A DNA stretch of 64,000 nucleotides from Toxorhynchites rutilus septentrionalis (GCF_029784135.1 NC_073744.1:103957766-104021765), one strand, 5' to 3'. Positions 10,524 through 21,237 are shown, counted from the stretch's first letter. A program made the numbers and translations. The notes: generated from the sequence alone by a model not told the origin.

Positions 10524-13370
10524 GGTCTTAGGTTAAGTAGGTAGTTTTATCATAACAATTAAAAAAATACAAATGTTTATCATTAAAAAAAAAATTAGAT
10601 ATAGTAAAAACAAACAGTACCTAGCATTCTATTATGCAAATTAAGATGAACAAAGATGTGAAGCGTTAGCTGGCCAATTAAAATGTATAGAACTTTGTAT
10701 TAACCAAAAAACGTATAAGAAATATAAATGAATTTATGCAAAAAAAAAAAAAAAATGTGAGACACATTCATTTTTCGTGAGGACATCGACAAGACAACAT
10801 CGTTGCCTAACGTGCTGGAGGAGGTGGACGGCGAAGGATCGACACATACACGCGCAGAACTCTTTCCGTTAGGATGCCATTCAGCATCGGGAAAGTTCCG
10901 GAAAGATCTAATCATTGCTGGAAAATAATCTGCCAGTTCCTCTGGGAATTTTCAAAATATATTCATGTGAAAGAGTTTAATTGAATGTTTTCTATCCATG
11001 TTACACTGTGACCAAATATGTTTCAATCAAGTGCTATTAACAGGTGGTTATCGAGTTGGCATTAACCACTGGTGGGCTTCCAGTATCGAGGAAAATGTGG
11101 AAATATCTAATCGTTACTGAAAATAATCTGCCAGTTCCTTTGGGAATTTTCAAAATATATTCATGTGAAAGAGTTTAATTGAATGTTTTCTATCCATGTA
11201 ACACTGTGACCAAATACATTTGGTTTTGTGGTTTTTCAATCAATCGCAATTAACAGGATAGCTTCAGAAGATTATTCTTCCCCATCAGTAGGATATTTCC
11301 GTATCCAATATTGTATGCGCCCGCAAGCGATTATTGCTCAGTCGCCGAAAGTTCCGAGCTCAGAGAGTTCATTCCCCTCTAGTTTGCCTTCCAAATTGCC
11401 ATCGTAAACCACACCTTCTCTCGATTCAATCACACACAAAAAGCATACTTAGGCGATATTCTGGTGGTGAGACACATTCATTTTTCGTGAGGACATCGAC
11501 AAGACAACATCGTTGCCTAACGTGCTGGAGGAGGTGGACGGCAAAGGATCGACACATACACGCGCAGAACTCTTTCCGTTAGGATGCCATTCAGCATCGG
11601 GAAAGTTCCGGAAAGATCTAATCATTGCTGGAAAATAATCTGCCAGTTCCTCTGGGAATTTTCAAAATATATTCATGTGAAAGAGTTTAATTGAATGTTT
11701 TCTATCCATGTTACACTGTGACCAAATATGTTTCAATCAAGTGCTATTAACAGGTGGTTATCGAGTTGGCATTAACCACTGGTGGGCTTCCAGTATCGAG
11801 GAAAATGTGGAAATATCTAATCGTTACTGAAAATAATCTGCCAGTTCCTTTGGGAATTTTCAAAATATATTCATGTGAAAGAGTTTAATTGAATGTTTTC
11901 TATCCATGTAACACTGTGACCAAATACATTTGGTTTTGTGGTTTTTCAATCAATCGCAATTAACAGGATAGCTTCAGAAGATTATTCTTCCCCATCAGTA
12001 GGATATTTCCGTATCCAATATTGTATGCGCCCGCAATCGATTATTGCTCAGTCGCCGAAAGTTCCGAGCTCAGAGAGTTCATTCCCCTCTAGTTTGCCTT
12101 CCAAATTGCCATCGTAAACCACACCTTCTCTCGATTCAATCACACACAAGAAGCATACTTAAGCGATATTCTGGTGGTGAGACACATTCATTTTTCGTGA
12201 GGACATCGACAAGACAACATCGTTGCCTAACGTGCTGGAGGAGGTGGACGGCGAAGGATCGACACATACACGCGCAGAACTCTTTCCGTTAGGATGCCAT
12301 TCAGCATCGGGAAAGTTCCGGAAAGATCTAATCATTGCTGGAAAATAATCTGCTAGTTCCTCTGGGAATTTTCAAAATATATTCATGTGAAAGAGTTTAA
12401 TTGAATGTTTTCTATCCATGTAACACTGTGACCAAATATATTTCAATCAAGTGCTATTAACAGGTGGTTATCGAGTTGGCATTAACCACTGGTGGGCTTC
12501 CAGTATCGAGGAAAATGTGGAAATAACTAATCGTTACTGAAAATAATCTGCCAGTTCCTCTGGGAATTTTCAAAATATATTCATGTGAAAGAGTTTAATT
12601 GAATGTTTTCTATCCATGTAACACTGTGACCAAATATGTTTCAATCAAGTGCTATTAACAGATGGTTATCGAGTTAGCATTAACCACTGGTGGGCTTCCA
12701 GTATCGAGGAAAATGTGGAAATATCTAATCGTTACTGAAAATAATCTGCCAGTTCCTCTGGGAATTTAAAATTACATTCATGTGAAAGAGTTTATTTTAA
12801 TGTTTTCTATCCAAGAAACCCCTTGACCAAATACATTTGGTTTTGTGATTTTTCAATCAATCGCAATTAACAGGATAGCTTCTGAAGATTATTCTTCCCC
12901 ATCAGTAGGATATTTCCGTATCCAATATTGGATGCATAAAACCTTGTGGCTCCAACGTAACGCTCTTGTTTTCGAAGTTCTCCAAATATTCATTCATTCA
13001 GAATGAATTCAGATTCAACTTCAAACAAATGATCTCTAAATCAACGATAGTCCTACGTCACCCTTGCGGTTATACCATAGATATAACCCACTTCCTGTTT
13101 TTGCTTTTTTTTACCAACTTTCTCAATTTTTTCTCACTATCTCATAGTTGATTCTTGATTTTTTTCTGAAGGCTTTGTTCAACGCCGGGCTTCTTTTGGC
13201 GTATGCACATATCGTACAATCAAAATGATGGCTGTGATAGGGAATGCATAGGTGGTCATCAGCTCATTCACTATCATATATTTCACTATTCAGCACATTA
13301 CCGTACCTTAAACTGTGGTTTCGTAGACGAATGAATTGTAAGATTTGTATCTCCGCAAACAAAGTAAATA

Positions 13371-14164
13371 CGAGGGTCACTATTTATATTTCGGGAATAG
13401 GAACAAAAACAAATAGTTAAGCTGCGAATATATTTTTATTGTTTTTCAAAGTACTCTCCACGATGATCGATACACTTTTGCATGCGCTTAAACCAATCTT
13501 ATCTTCTTTGTTTTTAAGAGGCTTTAAACTTTGCAGTTCATTCGCCTCTAAGATTAAACCAATTTTCAAAGCATTTATTCCAATCGACACGAGCCTTTTT
13601 TTTAGCGATTGTCAAATTATGTGGGATCCAACGTGAACATAATTTTCGCACAACTAAGTGTTCATGTAAAATCGCATATATGCTGGTGGAACTAATGCTT
13701 AGAGATGCCTCAATCTCACAATAGGTTACATGACGATCTTGCTTAATCATTTCGTGCACAGCATCGATGTTTTCTGGCAGTACAGTCGATTTTGGACGAC
13801 CTTCACGAAACTCGTCGGACAGCGAACTACGACCACGATTGAATTCACTATACCAGCGATACACAGTGGTTTTTGATGGAGCTTCATCGCCAAAAGTCAA
13901 ATTAAGTTGATTGACGCACTCTTGTTGTGATAATCCACGTCGAAAGTCGTAAAAAATCATCGCACAAAAATGTTCACGATTCAGTTCCATTTTTTTGCCG
14001 AGACCAAACTTTCAACTAAATATAAAATGAACAAATAGCGTCCGTATGACAAAATGTTCTGAGTACGTATATCGTCAAAAATTTCAAACTTTACGATGGA
14101 ACCGTCAGATGGACTCACATGACATCAGTGTTGCCAATTCTCGAAATATAAATAGTGACCCTCG
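13371..14164 (-). mobile_element. Internally deleted mariner, copy A
   Basis: Ends CGAGGGTCACTATTTATATT and its inverse lie at 13371 and 14164, each next to TA. CR-C at about 43193 has the empty site with a single TA. At 794 bp it is shorter than a full mariner (about 1.3 kb). The minus-strand frame 13990-13538 encodes about 150 residues of the N-terminal helix-turn-helix part (FRRGLSQQECVNQL, TTVYRWYSEFNRGR, EGRPKSTVLPENIDAV). The catalytic DDE half is gone. The relic could not transpose on its own. Confidence 0.88.
13498..13553 (-). mobile_element. 56-bp hairpin retroposon inside the mariner relic
   Basis: A 10-bp duplication TTAAACCAAT stands at 13488-13497 and 13554-13563. Between them is one hairpin, AGAGGC...GCCTCT around GAATGAACTGCAAAGTTTAA, with an A-rich tail on the minus strand. 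The insertion disrupts the mariner transposase frame just after its N-terminal domain. The same insertion is present in CR-B (39037-39092), so it predates that duplication. Confidence 0.75.
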
Positions 14165-14600
14165 TAGAAATGAAAAAGAACTGATGTTTTGGAGACGAAC
14201 TCTACGATCTGTCGAGAATTAAACGAGCTATAAGCGTTCTGAAAAACCAACAGTAAATTAACACAGGATTAAAGTCCTTTAAAATAAGAACAGAGCAGCA
14301 GGAAATACATAGCTCATCATGTTGCTCCCTAGTTATGTCCTATACAATGCAGATGTAACGTCAGTCAATTTTCAACATCAGTTATCAATCAAAGAAAGCA
14401 GTTGTTGCTACCGAGAAAATTCGTCAATGCCATCCTGCATACAATGTGTTGTAATTTGAAGCCACTTTTAATTCGGAAACCATGCATGGGTTTGTGAAAA
14501 CTGAATGATCAATCAGTTTATATTATATGTCATATTATGTCACTTTAGAATGCTTTGGTATTGTGAAAACTTTTAATAAGTCTTCTTTGAAAGGTTTAAT

Positions 14601-14870
14601 GGCCCTGAAAAGCGCCGTGTTTTACGGTGGCTGGTTTTGCCACCAAAGCAGTCTGTATAAACAATTTTTTTCCTTCTCCTACCTGCTGCCGTTTTGCGAT
14701 TGCGTTTGCCACTCGCTGAAACTAGTTGTTGCCACCGAACCGAATGTGCTCTGTTCTGTAGACGGGTTTTCTTATTGTCGTGAGCAGCTTTGCAAGCCAA
14801 CTCGAGCACTCCGGCGGCCGAAATTCTATAACCGCTATTAGGTATATTGTGATGTGAAACGATGCCATAC
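14601..14870 (-). pseudogene. Histone H2A pseudogene 1, CR-A
   Basis: On the minus strand the sequence keeps H2A-like phrases in shifting frames: AVIEF, then (A)AGVLELACKAAHDNKKTR, then IQTALVAKP in the place of the H2A IQAVLLPKK. It ends in GGCGCTTTTCAGGGCC (14601-14616), a near-copy of the histone mRNA 3' stem-loop, followed by a purine-rich AAAGAAGA like a histone downstream element. The first ~40 codons are missing, as the H2A 5' leader joins directly to the region of GAGAPVY. Several frameshifts exclude function. Confidence 0.8.
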
Positions 14871-14879
14871 AACCACACT

Positions 14880-15480
14880 GATTTACGTTTTGAAAAAGAA
14901 TGATATATTTTTCAGCGGATCCGCGCGTTTTGTACTTTAATCTAAAGAGTTTATTGTTCTGTTATTATTCGATATCCCCATCTTGTTCGACTAAACCTTC
15001 CTGTTTGCGATTGCGTTTACCACTCGCCACATATTTCACAGTTGGAAAATTTCTTCCCATCCAGCTTGTGACATGTTGTACAGTAAATTACATTTAATGC
15101 GACGTGCCGAAGCACCGCTCAGTGTCGCATTGGAGGCGATTTTAACCTGTAATTGAATTTTGCATTTGCGATGACAGGGGTACAGTGTCGACTTTCAATG
15201 TGGGGTCATAATTTGGACCCTGCACTCTATGTTTACAAAAATGTCCAACTAAATATGTCGCATTACATGACCGTCCAATTAGCTAAATGTCGAATAAGTT
15301 TTCAATCTGGAAACAATTTAAGAATTGGTGAAAATCAATAAGCTCAGAACAACTGCCAAATTCTCATACTCATCATATCCTGAAAAACAGGATTATGAAA
15401 AAATCAATTTGTGTTTTATTATTATTGTGGATATTGTTTTAAAAAGCATTGAACTGTATTTCGTAAACTCTTTTTTGAAA
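14880..15480. other. Spacer between the two H2A pseudogenes
   Basis: No coding signal. The stretch is conserved in CR-B and CR-C and records later insertions as filled sites there: the Jockey LINE of CR-C landed in the GATATATTTTTC phrase near 14907, and the SINE of CR-B landed after CCGTCCAATTAG near 15281. It therefore serves as the empty-site reference. Confidence 0.6.
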
Positions 15481-15488
15481 GGTTTAAT

Positions 15489-15905
15489 GGCCCTGATAAG
15501 CGCCGTGTTTTATGGAATGGTTCCAATTTAGAAAACTTAGTACTCGTGGTTTTGAAAAAAAAGCCATTTCGAACACCCTCGATGCCGCCTTGTTCTGGAT
15601 TTGCCACCAAAGCAGTTTGTATAAACAACAAACCTTTTTTCTTCTGCGTCTGCCTGTTGAGGTCTTGATGTCCACCGAACCAAAGCGCGAGCAGTTTTGC
15701 CAGTCAACTCGATCACTTCGGCAGCCGAAACTCTATAACGGCTGCTAGGTGGACTGGTGCACTGATATTAACGCGCTCGGCCTAGCTACCCTTGCGGAGC
15801 AATTGGCGAATACACCTACGGGAAACTGCAGTCCAACACGGTTCGAGCGGGATTTTGCCTTTCCTTTCACTTTTCCTCCTTTGCACACGGCTGCTTGTGT
15901 TAGTT
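15489..15905 (-). pseudogene. Histone H2A pseudogene 2, CR-A
   Basis: Minus strand: [16 protein letters not shown], then VGLQFPVG, then a frameshifted [11 protein letters not shown], then AAEVIELTGKTAR, all in H2A order. It ends at the degenerate stem-loop GGCGCTTATCAGGGCC (15489-15504) with AAAAAAGAG downstream. In this copy the start-codon region is lost by a small deletion relative to CR-B and CR-C, near 15885. A TTAAAAAT box and a CCAAT motif lie upstream on the minus strand (about 16200 and 16355), so promoter, body and 3' processing signal of a histone gene are all recognisable in order. Confidence 0.85.
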
Positions 15906-15967
15906 TGATGATGTGATGTGATGCGAAACGATGTGGTGTACGGTTTGAATGAGAATTATCGTTACGG

Positions 15968-16169
15968 AAGGAAGGAAAGAAGGTATTGTATTATAGAGAC
16001 TATAAACTTTTGCAGTTCATTCGTCTCTAGCCTTGAGAAAGGCCCTTTGAAAACTCTACTCTACTCTATTACTCTACTCCAGCGCTACCACCTCCGCCCT
16101 CTTGCCTTGAGAAAGGCACTCGGTCCAGCTCGTCCAGCAACGATGTTGTCCAGTCGGTGTCCACACAAA
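15968..16169 (-). mobile_element. Hairpin-ended ~200-bp retroposon, copy 2
   Basis: Same family as 4217-4420, here in the 5' leader of H2A pseudogene 2. The flanks GAATTATCGTTACGG (15953-15967) and GAATGATCGTTACGG (16170-16184) are its target duplication. CR-C has the empty site at 49789-49803. The terminal hairpin and a (TTCC)n-type tail are present. Confidence 0.8.
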
Positions 16170-16652
16170 GAATGATCGTTACGGCAGCGGAGCGGGGATT
16201 TTTAAGCTGACTGGCTGGCTCGAGAATTACGCATGTGTGAGACTGCGACCAATGTTTCGTTCATTTTTTTCTTTTTCCTTTCCAATCGTGCTTCATTGTA
16301 TTTCGCTGCTGCTGTGGTTGTCCGTTTTGGTCGGTACGATTTGAGGAGCACAAAATGGACCAATCAAAAATGGGCACATAGTGCATTTGGACAATGCTTG
16401 ATATTTCACAATTATTCAATTATTTAAAAATGAAATGTTATTCATTATGATAGATGCGTAGATATATTTCCTATCAATTGATGAAAAAACCTTTGCGATC
16501 TATTGAGAAATGCTCGAGTTATAAGCGTTCCAAATCTTGCATTTTTTCCTACTTGTTCAGTGCCTAGATTTCCATTTCACCCCCTATATCTTCCGGTTAG
16601 ACGTAGTCCTACGTCAAAAAAATGGTCGACTATATATAATCGAGTCCGACCT

Positions 16653-17620
16653 GTAGTATCATTGTTTTGCTGGAATGTGAATTTTTGTGACGATATCCAC
16701 GCAAAAACGTTAGGAGAGATGATTCCAGAACATGTATGTAATCCTTGAATGATGTGAAAGCTATCTTGAGCTTCCCGGTTGCATAGTATCCCGTCTCTAC
16801 CAAAAAATGTGTTTCCCTAACACAGATTTTAAATCCAAGGAGCGGGAATCGACTTTGCAAATAAAGGCAAACTGTGAGTACTTTTGTACTCGCTTGCCGT
16901 TGTGCAGCCAGGAATATGTTTCCCTAACACGGTCTTCTAAACCTAGGAACCTGGGAAAATCGTGCAGACACTAGAGGCAAATGAACTTTCAAGTTTAAAG
17001 CCTCTATAGTATAAAAAGTTGTTGTTGTTGATTCTTGCAACCTGAGGGTACTTCAGCACCCGCATGTTTTTCTTGCACTCCGAAAAGTGCTTTGCAAAAG
17101 CGGGTATGAACACAACGTTTTGGTTCGGTCATTCAAGATTGCATTTAAGGATATGCCTTCATATTTTCTGCTCACTGAATTTCTAGGCATACGATTTGAT
17201 GATTGAGCAAAATGTTGATAACCATTTGCTGCGATAACGCCTAGTGATTAAACAATATGCGTTCGACGTACATTGCAAAATCGAAACTGAGTGCCTGAAG
17301 TTAATCAAATCAAGCAAGTTCGCGATTCGAGAAGTACCTACACTTGAGAGATGCAAACTTTAGGGGGAAATGTAAAATATTTAATCGTTTGATAATTCTT
17401 CCGTTCACATATTTTGTCCTAGGCATCATACCAAACATAAAAGGACTGTTATTAAATTTACTTGTTACGAAGAAAATAATCTATCACAATGCATGAATTG
17501 ACCTTACATGGCATGTGTGCAATCTTTTTACTCACAGAGCAAATATAGTTAATTCAATGGAATTCGGGAGCTGTTTCATTCAATCAAAAAATTAATCAAT
17601 ACAAACAAATAATTGCTTAG
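16653..17620. other. No gene; one hairpin-retroposon-like segment
   Basis: Mostly unassigned sequence. Two copies of a phrase with GTTTCCCTAACAC lie near 16810 and 16919. At about 16966-17030 is a third stem type of the short hairpin, AGAGGC...GCCTCT, followed by a (GTT)n tail, which looks like another retroposon end, but I cannot see a clear target duplication. The rest is AT-rich without coding signal. Confidence 0.45.
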
Positions 17621-17627
17621 CTAAGGT

Positions 17628-17676
17628 AGTTCCACGTCAACCTTGCGGTTATATCGTAGATATAACCCACCCATTT
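17628..17676 (-). repeat. Diverged terminal repeat of the palindrome family
   Basis: On the minus strand this reads GGGTGGGTTATATC, ATAACCGCAAGG, TTGACGTGGAACTA. It is a mutated version of the end found at 13097, 38631 and 53560. It abuts the Jockey relic and marks the end of another element extending to lower coordinates. Confidence 0.5.
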
Positions 17677-19325
17677 TTTTAAAACTTTATTCAGACGCCA
17701 AAAGGACCTTAAATATTTAGGTAAACTCCGAAAATCATTATTAAACTGCTCATTTTTTAGATTTTGAACCCTAATAGCAATAATTTTGTTCAGTTTTTTG
17801 TATAACACTTTTATAGTTGAACGCCTGACACAATTCCTGAGAAACACTATTCGTTTGGTTTCTGGATCAAGAGGTGTGAACTTACAAGTTACCGTCGCCG
17901 ATGGGATGAACCGAGAATGCTTGCAGCACCTGGTCGATATCCTCCTCTGTTTCCAAGTGGGTGTTCTCGTCGATACGATCCTCTACGTGCCGCTGGAATT
18001 GGGGCCAATTCGCACGACGACAGTTTCTCCTACTGTGTAGCTGTTTTTGATTGATGTTTTGTTCCATCTCGAAGACTACCGGCAGGTGGTCGGATGATAG
18101 GTCAGTGACCGCAATAGGCTTAGAACACCCGTTAGCGATGCTGGTAAGACAGATGTCGAGTGTGGAGTCTACACCAGCCGGTAGGTCATCGGAAAGCACC
18201 GCACCGTTTTTGTTACCTCGGATATTTCCCCACGTAGTGTGGCGGTCATTGATGTCACCGGAGATGATAAATTTTCCGCTTCGACGAGTCAACCGCTGAA
18301 TGTCGTTTTTGAATTTGGCAGAGCTTCCATCTGAGTTCTTGCACTGGGTTGGTCAGTATACAGCAATGACGGTGATAGGTCCATCAGCAGTTTCTAACTC
18401 AACGCCGACGGCTGTTGGATGGTGAAGGCTAAGGCTGGTGAAAAACTGCATCATCTGCATCATCATCTTTTGCAGTTCAGCAACAAGAGACGCCAGCTGG
18501 GTGATGGTTTGAGTGAGGACATCCAATGGTGGATGCGAAGAACTGGAATTCTGGTTTCCTTCTGGTGGAAACTGGCTAGTGCCGATGGAAGCCTGAACTG
18601 GCCTGAACCCGGGAGCGGGACCAGTTGACTGTGGGTTTTGCATCTGCTGTTAGTTCGGTAGTGGTAGTGGTACGAAATTAAGCACCGACCTCGGTCGAGG
18701 GGGAGGCAGTTCGGGGATGTCGGTTTTCTCAATTTTTACTTGCTTCTGCTTTTTACGCTGGGTAGGTTGATTCTGTCTCGTCGCTTCCATCCGGATTCGG
18801 CGGTATTCTTCACGTTTGGTGTAAGCTTTGTTCGTAGCTTAGTGGTCTCCACCACAGTTTACACATCTGAAGGCGCCAGCTACTTCAGTTGAATAGCTGT
18901 CAGTGAAATGCTGTTCGGAGCAGATGTTACATCTCGACCTGAGTTGACAATTACGGGTACCGTTACCGAAATTAAGGCAGCGCATGCACTGTATCATGCT
19001 TCGGGTCGGTCCACGATACGTTTCCCATTTCACCATTACGTTGCTGATCTTTCGAATTGCTTGCAGCGCTCGCAGCGATGCACTGCCCTTTGCAATGTTA
19101 ACCAAATATAGGCAATTGCAATACAGAATTTCCTTGTTCCGACGGCTCATAGGGAAGACTGCGAGCGTCTGGAGTTTGAATTTATCTCGGAGTTCTGCTA
19201 CGATGTCTTTCACGTCCATGGTGGGAGGTCCTCGGATCACCGCCTTAAAAGGCTTCTCGCTTGTCACATCATGCGTGAAGAAGGGGACGCTGACCTTGAC
19301 CAGGCACATTTTCGATTTGTTATAT

Positions 19326-20293
19326 CCCAGCAAACATTAAATCGTATAATTTTGCACGTGCCAAGTCTTACAAGAATTCCGAATAAATCATAATCGCATA
19401 TAATATCAATCAAAGTATGTATCGTGTATGTTTGAAATCGCATAAAATGTAAAAACTCGATTTTATATACCATTATCAAATTAAGTCGCAATTCGGTATA
19501 ATAAACATCAATTTTATGATGTACATTGTCGTAAAATATATTTAATCCGCATCATATGCGTATATTACGCTGATGCAGTTTGTGTGTCGTATAAGCGTAT
19601 AATTTTAATCGATTCAGTACTGTAGTAAATCGTGTTGCATGCTGAAGATAATCATGAAACAGTAAATCATATTAGATCCTAATAAAGAACATATTACATC
19701 ATATTGAAATGTCAATGAAATGCTGATGCACTCGAAAGTTTTAACCGCTGTTGAATTAAATTTCAGATAGCCGCGCGAGATAACCGGAGGATGATAAACC
19801 AGACGACCGGAGTTCGAACCCACATCGGAGCAGTTTCCACCAAGCATCAATACATTCACCAAGCACTTTAAACATTCATATTCCACTCCCAACACAAGTA
19901 AATTTAATAATTATTATTTCTACAAATATAAATACTCATATATAAAAATGGCGATTCGTGAGGCTATAATAAACATTTTACGAAAATATTTTGCTCCATT
20001 TGTTTTTTTCTATGTCTGTAATAAATCGTATATGAGTATGGAAAAAGTCATATTAGGTGCGTTGACAATTTATGAATATATTCATGTTAGATCGCAATTC
20101 AATTTCAACATAATCGCTATTATAGTCGGTCAAAGTTGCATATTCATCTAAACAAATTCGGTAAGCATTTGCCATGTATGTATATGGCCTCCACTTTTGC
20201 ATGCATATGCCAGTTAGGCGCATTATATGCCATTCAAATTTTAGGGCATATGATGTTATATATACGCTTGTTATGCGATTTAATGTTTGCTGG
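19326..20293. mobile_element. Non-autonomous inverted-repeat element inserted in Jockey ORF1
   Basis: Ends CCCAGCAAACATTAAATCG and its inverse lie at 19326 and 20293. The two halves of the decayed ORF1 (STREE... and LGYNKSKM) are separated exactly here. The interior is very AT-rich with many CGTATAA or CGCATAA phrases near both ends, a pattern of subterminal repeats. I cannot assign a superfamily; flanks share only AT. Confidence 0.65.
19765..19840 (+). other. tRNA-like segment with A- and B-box-like motifs
   Basis: TAGCCGCGCGAGATAACCGG resembles a degenerate polymerase III A box. GGAGTTCGAACCC, 35-40 bases later, is a good B box, and a CCA follows close by. I see no full cloverleaf. It may be a SINE head captured inside the inverted-repeat element. 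Confidence 0.35.
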
Positions 20294-20889
20294 GATTCCT
20301 CTCGAGTCGATGCGATGATTTTAATACCCATCCTGGTAATTTGGCGCTTGCATGGTCAGCTTAAGTTTGTCCAGAGGGAACGATTCTACTACCAGCGGGG
20401 GTAGCTTAATTTTCTGCTTCGCTGGAGGATGGATTGCTGATGTTCCTTCGCCGGGATCTGCATTGTTGATTGCCAATGTTGTCATTGTACGAGCAGTTGC
20501 TCCGTCATCTTCGGCGTCAGCTACGATCACAAAACGGTTGTTAACACGATCTGACTGAACAACGCTGTCTGTGAGTGAGGTCGGTGAATGGACGGACACA
20601 TTGCCGTCCCGTTTGCCTTTCTTCTGATCGGGGCTGTTTGATGAATCATTGGGGTTGAGACTTTTCTTCTTTCTCTTCCCCCCACCCATGCTATCAATCG
20701 CGTAATTAACACTTTTCGAAAAATTCGTGCTTATTCGTTGGAGACTAACACTGAACTCCACCGCTCACTTTCCGACCGCTTATCGATTTATCCGCTGAGA
20801 GCTCTCCAGAGTGCGTCCGAACTGCACGAGAGTCAAATACTGAATTATGCGCGAAAAACGTGAAGAAAACTACACAACGATATCCAAGT

Positions 20890-21237
20890 TGGATTACCAG
20901 CCACGAAAGCAGCATGGAAAAGTGCACCAGCCACAGGTGGTGTGAAGAAGCCACATCGCTAACGACCGGGAATCGTAGCTTTGCGTGGAATTCGTCTCTA
21001 TCAGAAGTCGACCGAATTGCTGATCCGCAAACTATCTTTCGTGAAACTGCCCAGGACTTCAAAACTGACTTGCACACCCAAAGTTCCGTCGTTGTGGCAC
21101 TGCAGGAGGCAAGCGATGCATATTTAGTCGGCCTGTTCGAAAATACAAATTTGTGTGCTAAGCCACGCAAAACGCGTAACATCATGCCCAAGGACATCCA
21201 GCTGGTCCGTCGTATCCTAGGAGAGCGTGCTTAAACA
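20890..21237 (+). pseudogene. Histone H3 pseudogene
   Basis: Translation in two frames follows H3 from about residue 23 to the end: [20 protein letters not shown], then [19 protein letters not shown], then after a frameshift near 21030 [34 protein letters not shown] and [17 protein letters not shown] followed by TAA at 21235. H3 is a core nucleosome protein of fixed length 135-136. Here the N-terminal tail is missing and at least one frameshift and one stop are present. Downstream, a weak GGCCCAACGGTTCAG region might be a decayed histone stem-loop. The Jockey relic abuts its upstream side. Confidence 0.88.

Larger units (their letters stand above)
6418..10756 (+). mobile_element. Jockey-clade non-LTR retrotransposon, nearly complete
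   Basis: The element lies within one unit of the 710-bp array. It is flanked by the 16-bp duplication GTGAGACACATTCATT at 6402-6417 and 10757-10772. It has a 5' leader, a Gag-like ORF1, an overlapping endonuclease/RT ORF2 and a poly-A tail at 10741-10755. The uninterrupted target is visible in neighbouring array units (for example 12178-12194). One in-frame stop in ORF2 is the only coding defect I can see. Confidence 0.92.
5259..12650. repeat. 710-bp tandem satellite-like array
   Basis: The landmark GCTATTAACAGGTGGTTATC starts at 5259, 5968, 11033, 11743 and 12453. After subtraction of the 4355-bp Jockey insertion the steps are 709, 710, 710 and 710 bp. Each unit contains two related ~190-bp blocks (the block with CCACTGGTGGGCTTCCAGTA and a diverged partner) plus a block with GACATCGACAAGACAACATC. 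Extra single blocks flank the array at about 5061 and 12651. The units look almost identical by eye, implying recent expansion or homogenisation. Confidence 0.85.
4584..13097. mobile_element. Type-1 palindrome-headed module, copy A
   Basis: The head is the perfect palindrome GACGTAGGACTACGTC at 4585-4600. The tail ends with TAGTCCTACGTCACCC and then ATATAACCCACTTCCTG at 13097. TGACGTAGGACTA and TAGTCCTACGTCA form its inverted ends. Behind the head come a conserved ~230-bp leader, a TATA promoter, then A/T-rich direct repeats expanded into a 710-bp array. In CR-C the corresponding position goes straight from GTTTTTGC to the next CR segment, so the module behaves as a discrete insertion into the composite repeat. 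Confidence 0.6.
4163..16615. mobile_element. Composite repeat CR-A (palindrome-ended, H2A-bearing)
   Basis: The left end begins ACGGGTGGGTAATGTCGGG and reaches TGACGTAGGACTATAC at 4195. The right end is the palindrome GACGTAGTCCTACGTC at 16600-16615, so the ends share TGACGTAGGACTA as an inverted repeat. The same left end, internal order and right end recur in CR-B and CR-C. Contents in order: a hairpin-ended retroposon, a type-1 module with a 710-bp array, a mariner relic, two antisense H2A pseudogenes and a second hairpin-ended retroposon. No transposase of its own is visible, so it would be non-autonomous. Alternatively it is a decayed segmental repeat unit. Confidence 0.6.
4004..16652. 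mobile_element. Small TA-flanked inverted-repeat element carrying a 12.5-kb nested insertion
   Basis: The left end reads TACAGGTCGGACTCGATTAT at about 4003. The right end, reverse complemented, gives the same CAGGTCGGACTCGATTATAT string at about 16626-16652. Both sit next to TA. This is a pogo-like miniature element whose ends are about 12.6 kb apart because composite repeat CR-A (4163-16615) lies between them. The host element itself is only about 200 bp. Related termini occur near 62735 and 63600. Confidence 0.55.
17680..20850 (-). pseudogene. Decayed Jockey-clade LINE, interrupted by a small inverted-repeat element
   Basis: The ORF1 N-terminus is at 20761-20321 (NRFVIVADAEDDG, KIKLPPLVVESFPLDKLK). 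ORF1 resumes at 19333-18839 with FFTHDVTSEKPFKAVIRG and CMRCLNFGNGTRNC knuckles. The ORF1 tail is joined to endonuclease residues (ITVIAVY) at 18353 by a deletion. The endonuclease continues at 18292 (ISGDINDRHTTWGN, DLSSDHLPVVFEM). Only a start of the RT region (RSLPKYLRSFWRLNKVLKK) remains near 17700. Frameshifts and stops occur throughout. The 5' end lies near 20847, next to the H3 pseudogene. Confidence 0.85.

Noticed and set aside
5560..12292. Repeated 82-residue frame beginning MLSRRKF
   Set aside because: It is just one frame of the 710-bp unit. It changes by frameshift or truncation in other copies and has no recognisable domain.
14527..14841. Plus-strand 104-residue frame conserved in CR-A and CR-B
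   Set aside because: It is the antisense of the H2A pseudogene. The minus-strand H2A phrases, stem-loop and promoter order explain the conservation.
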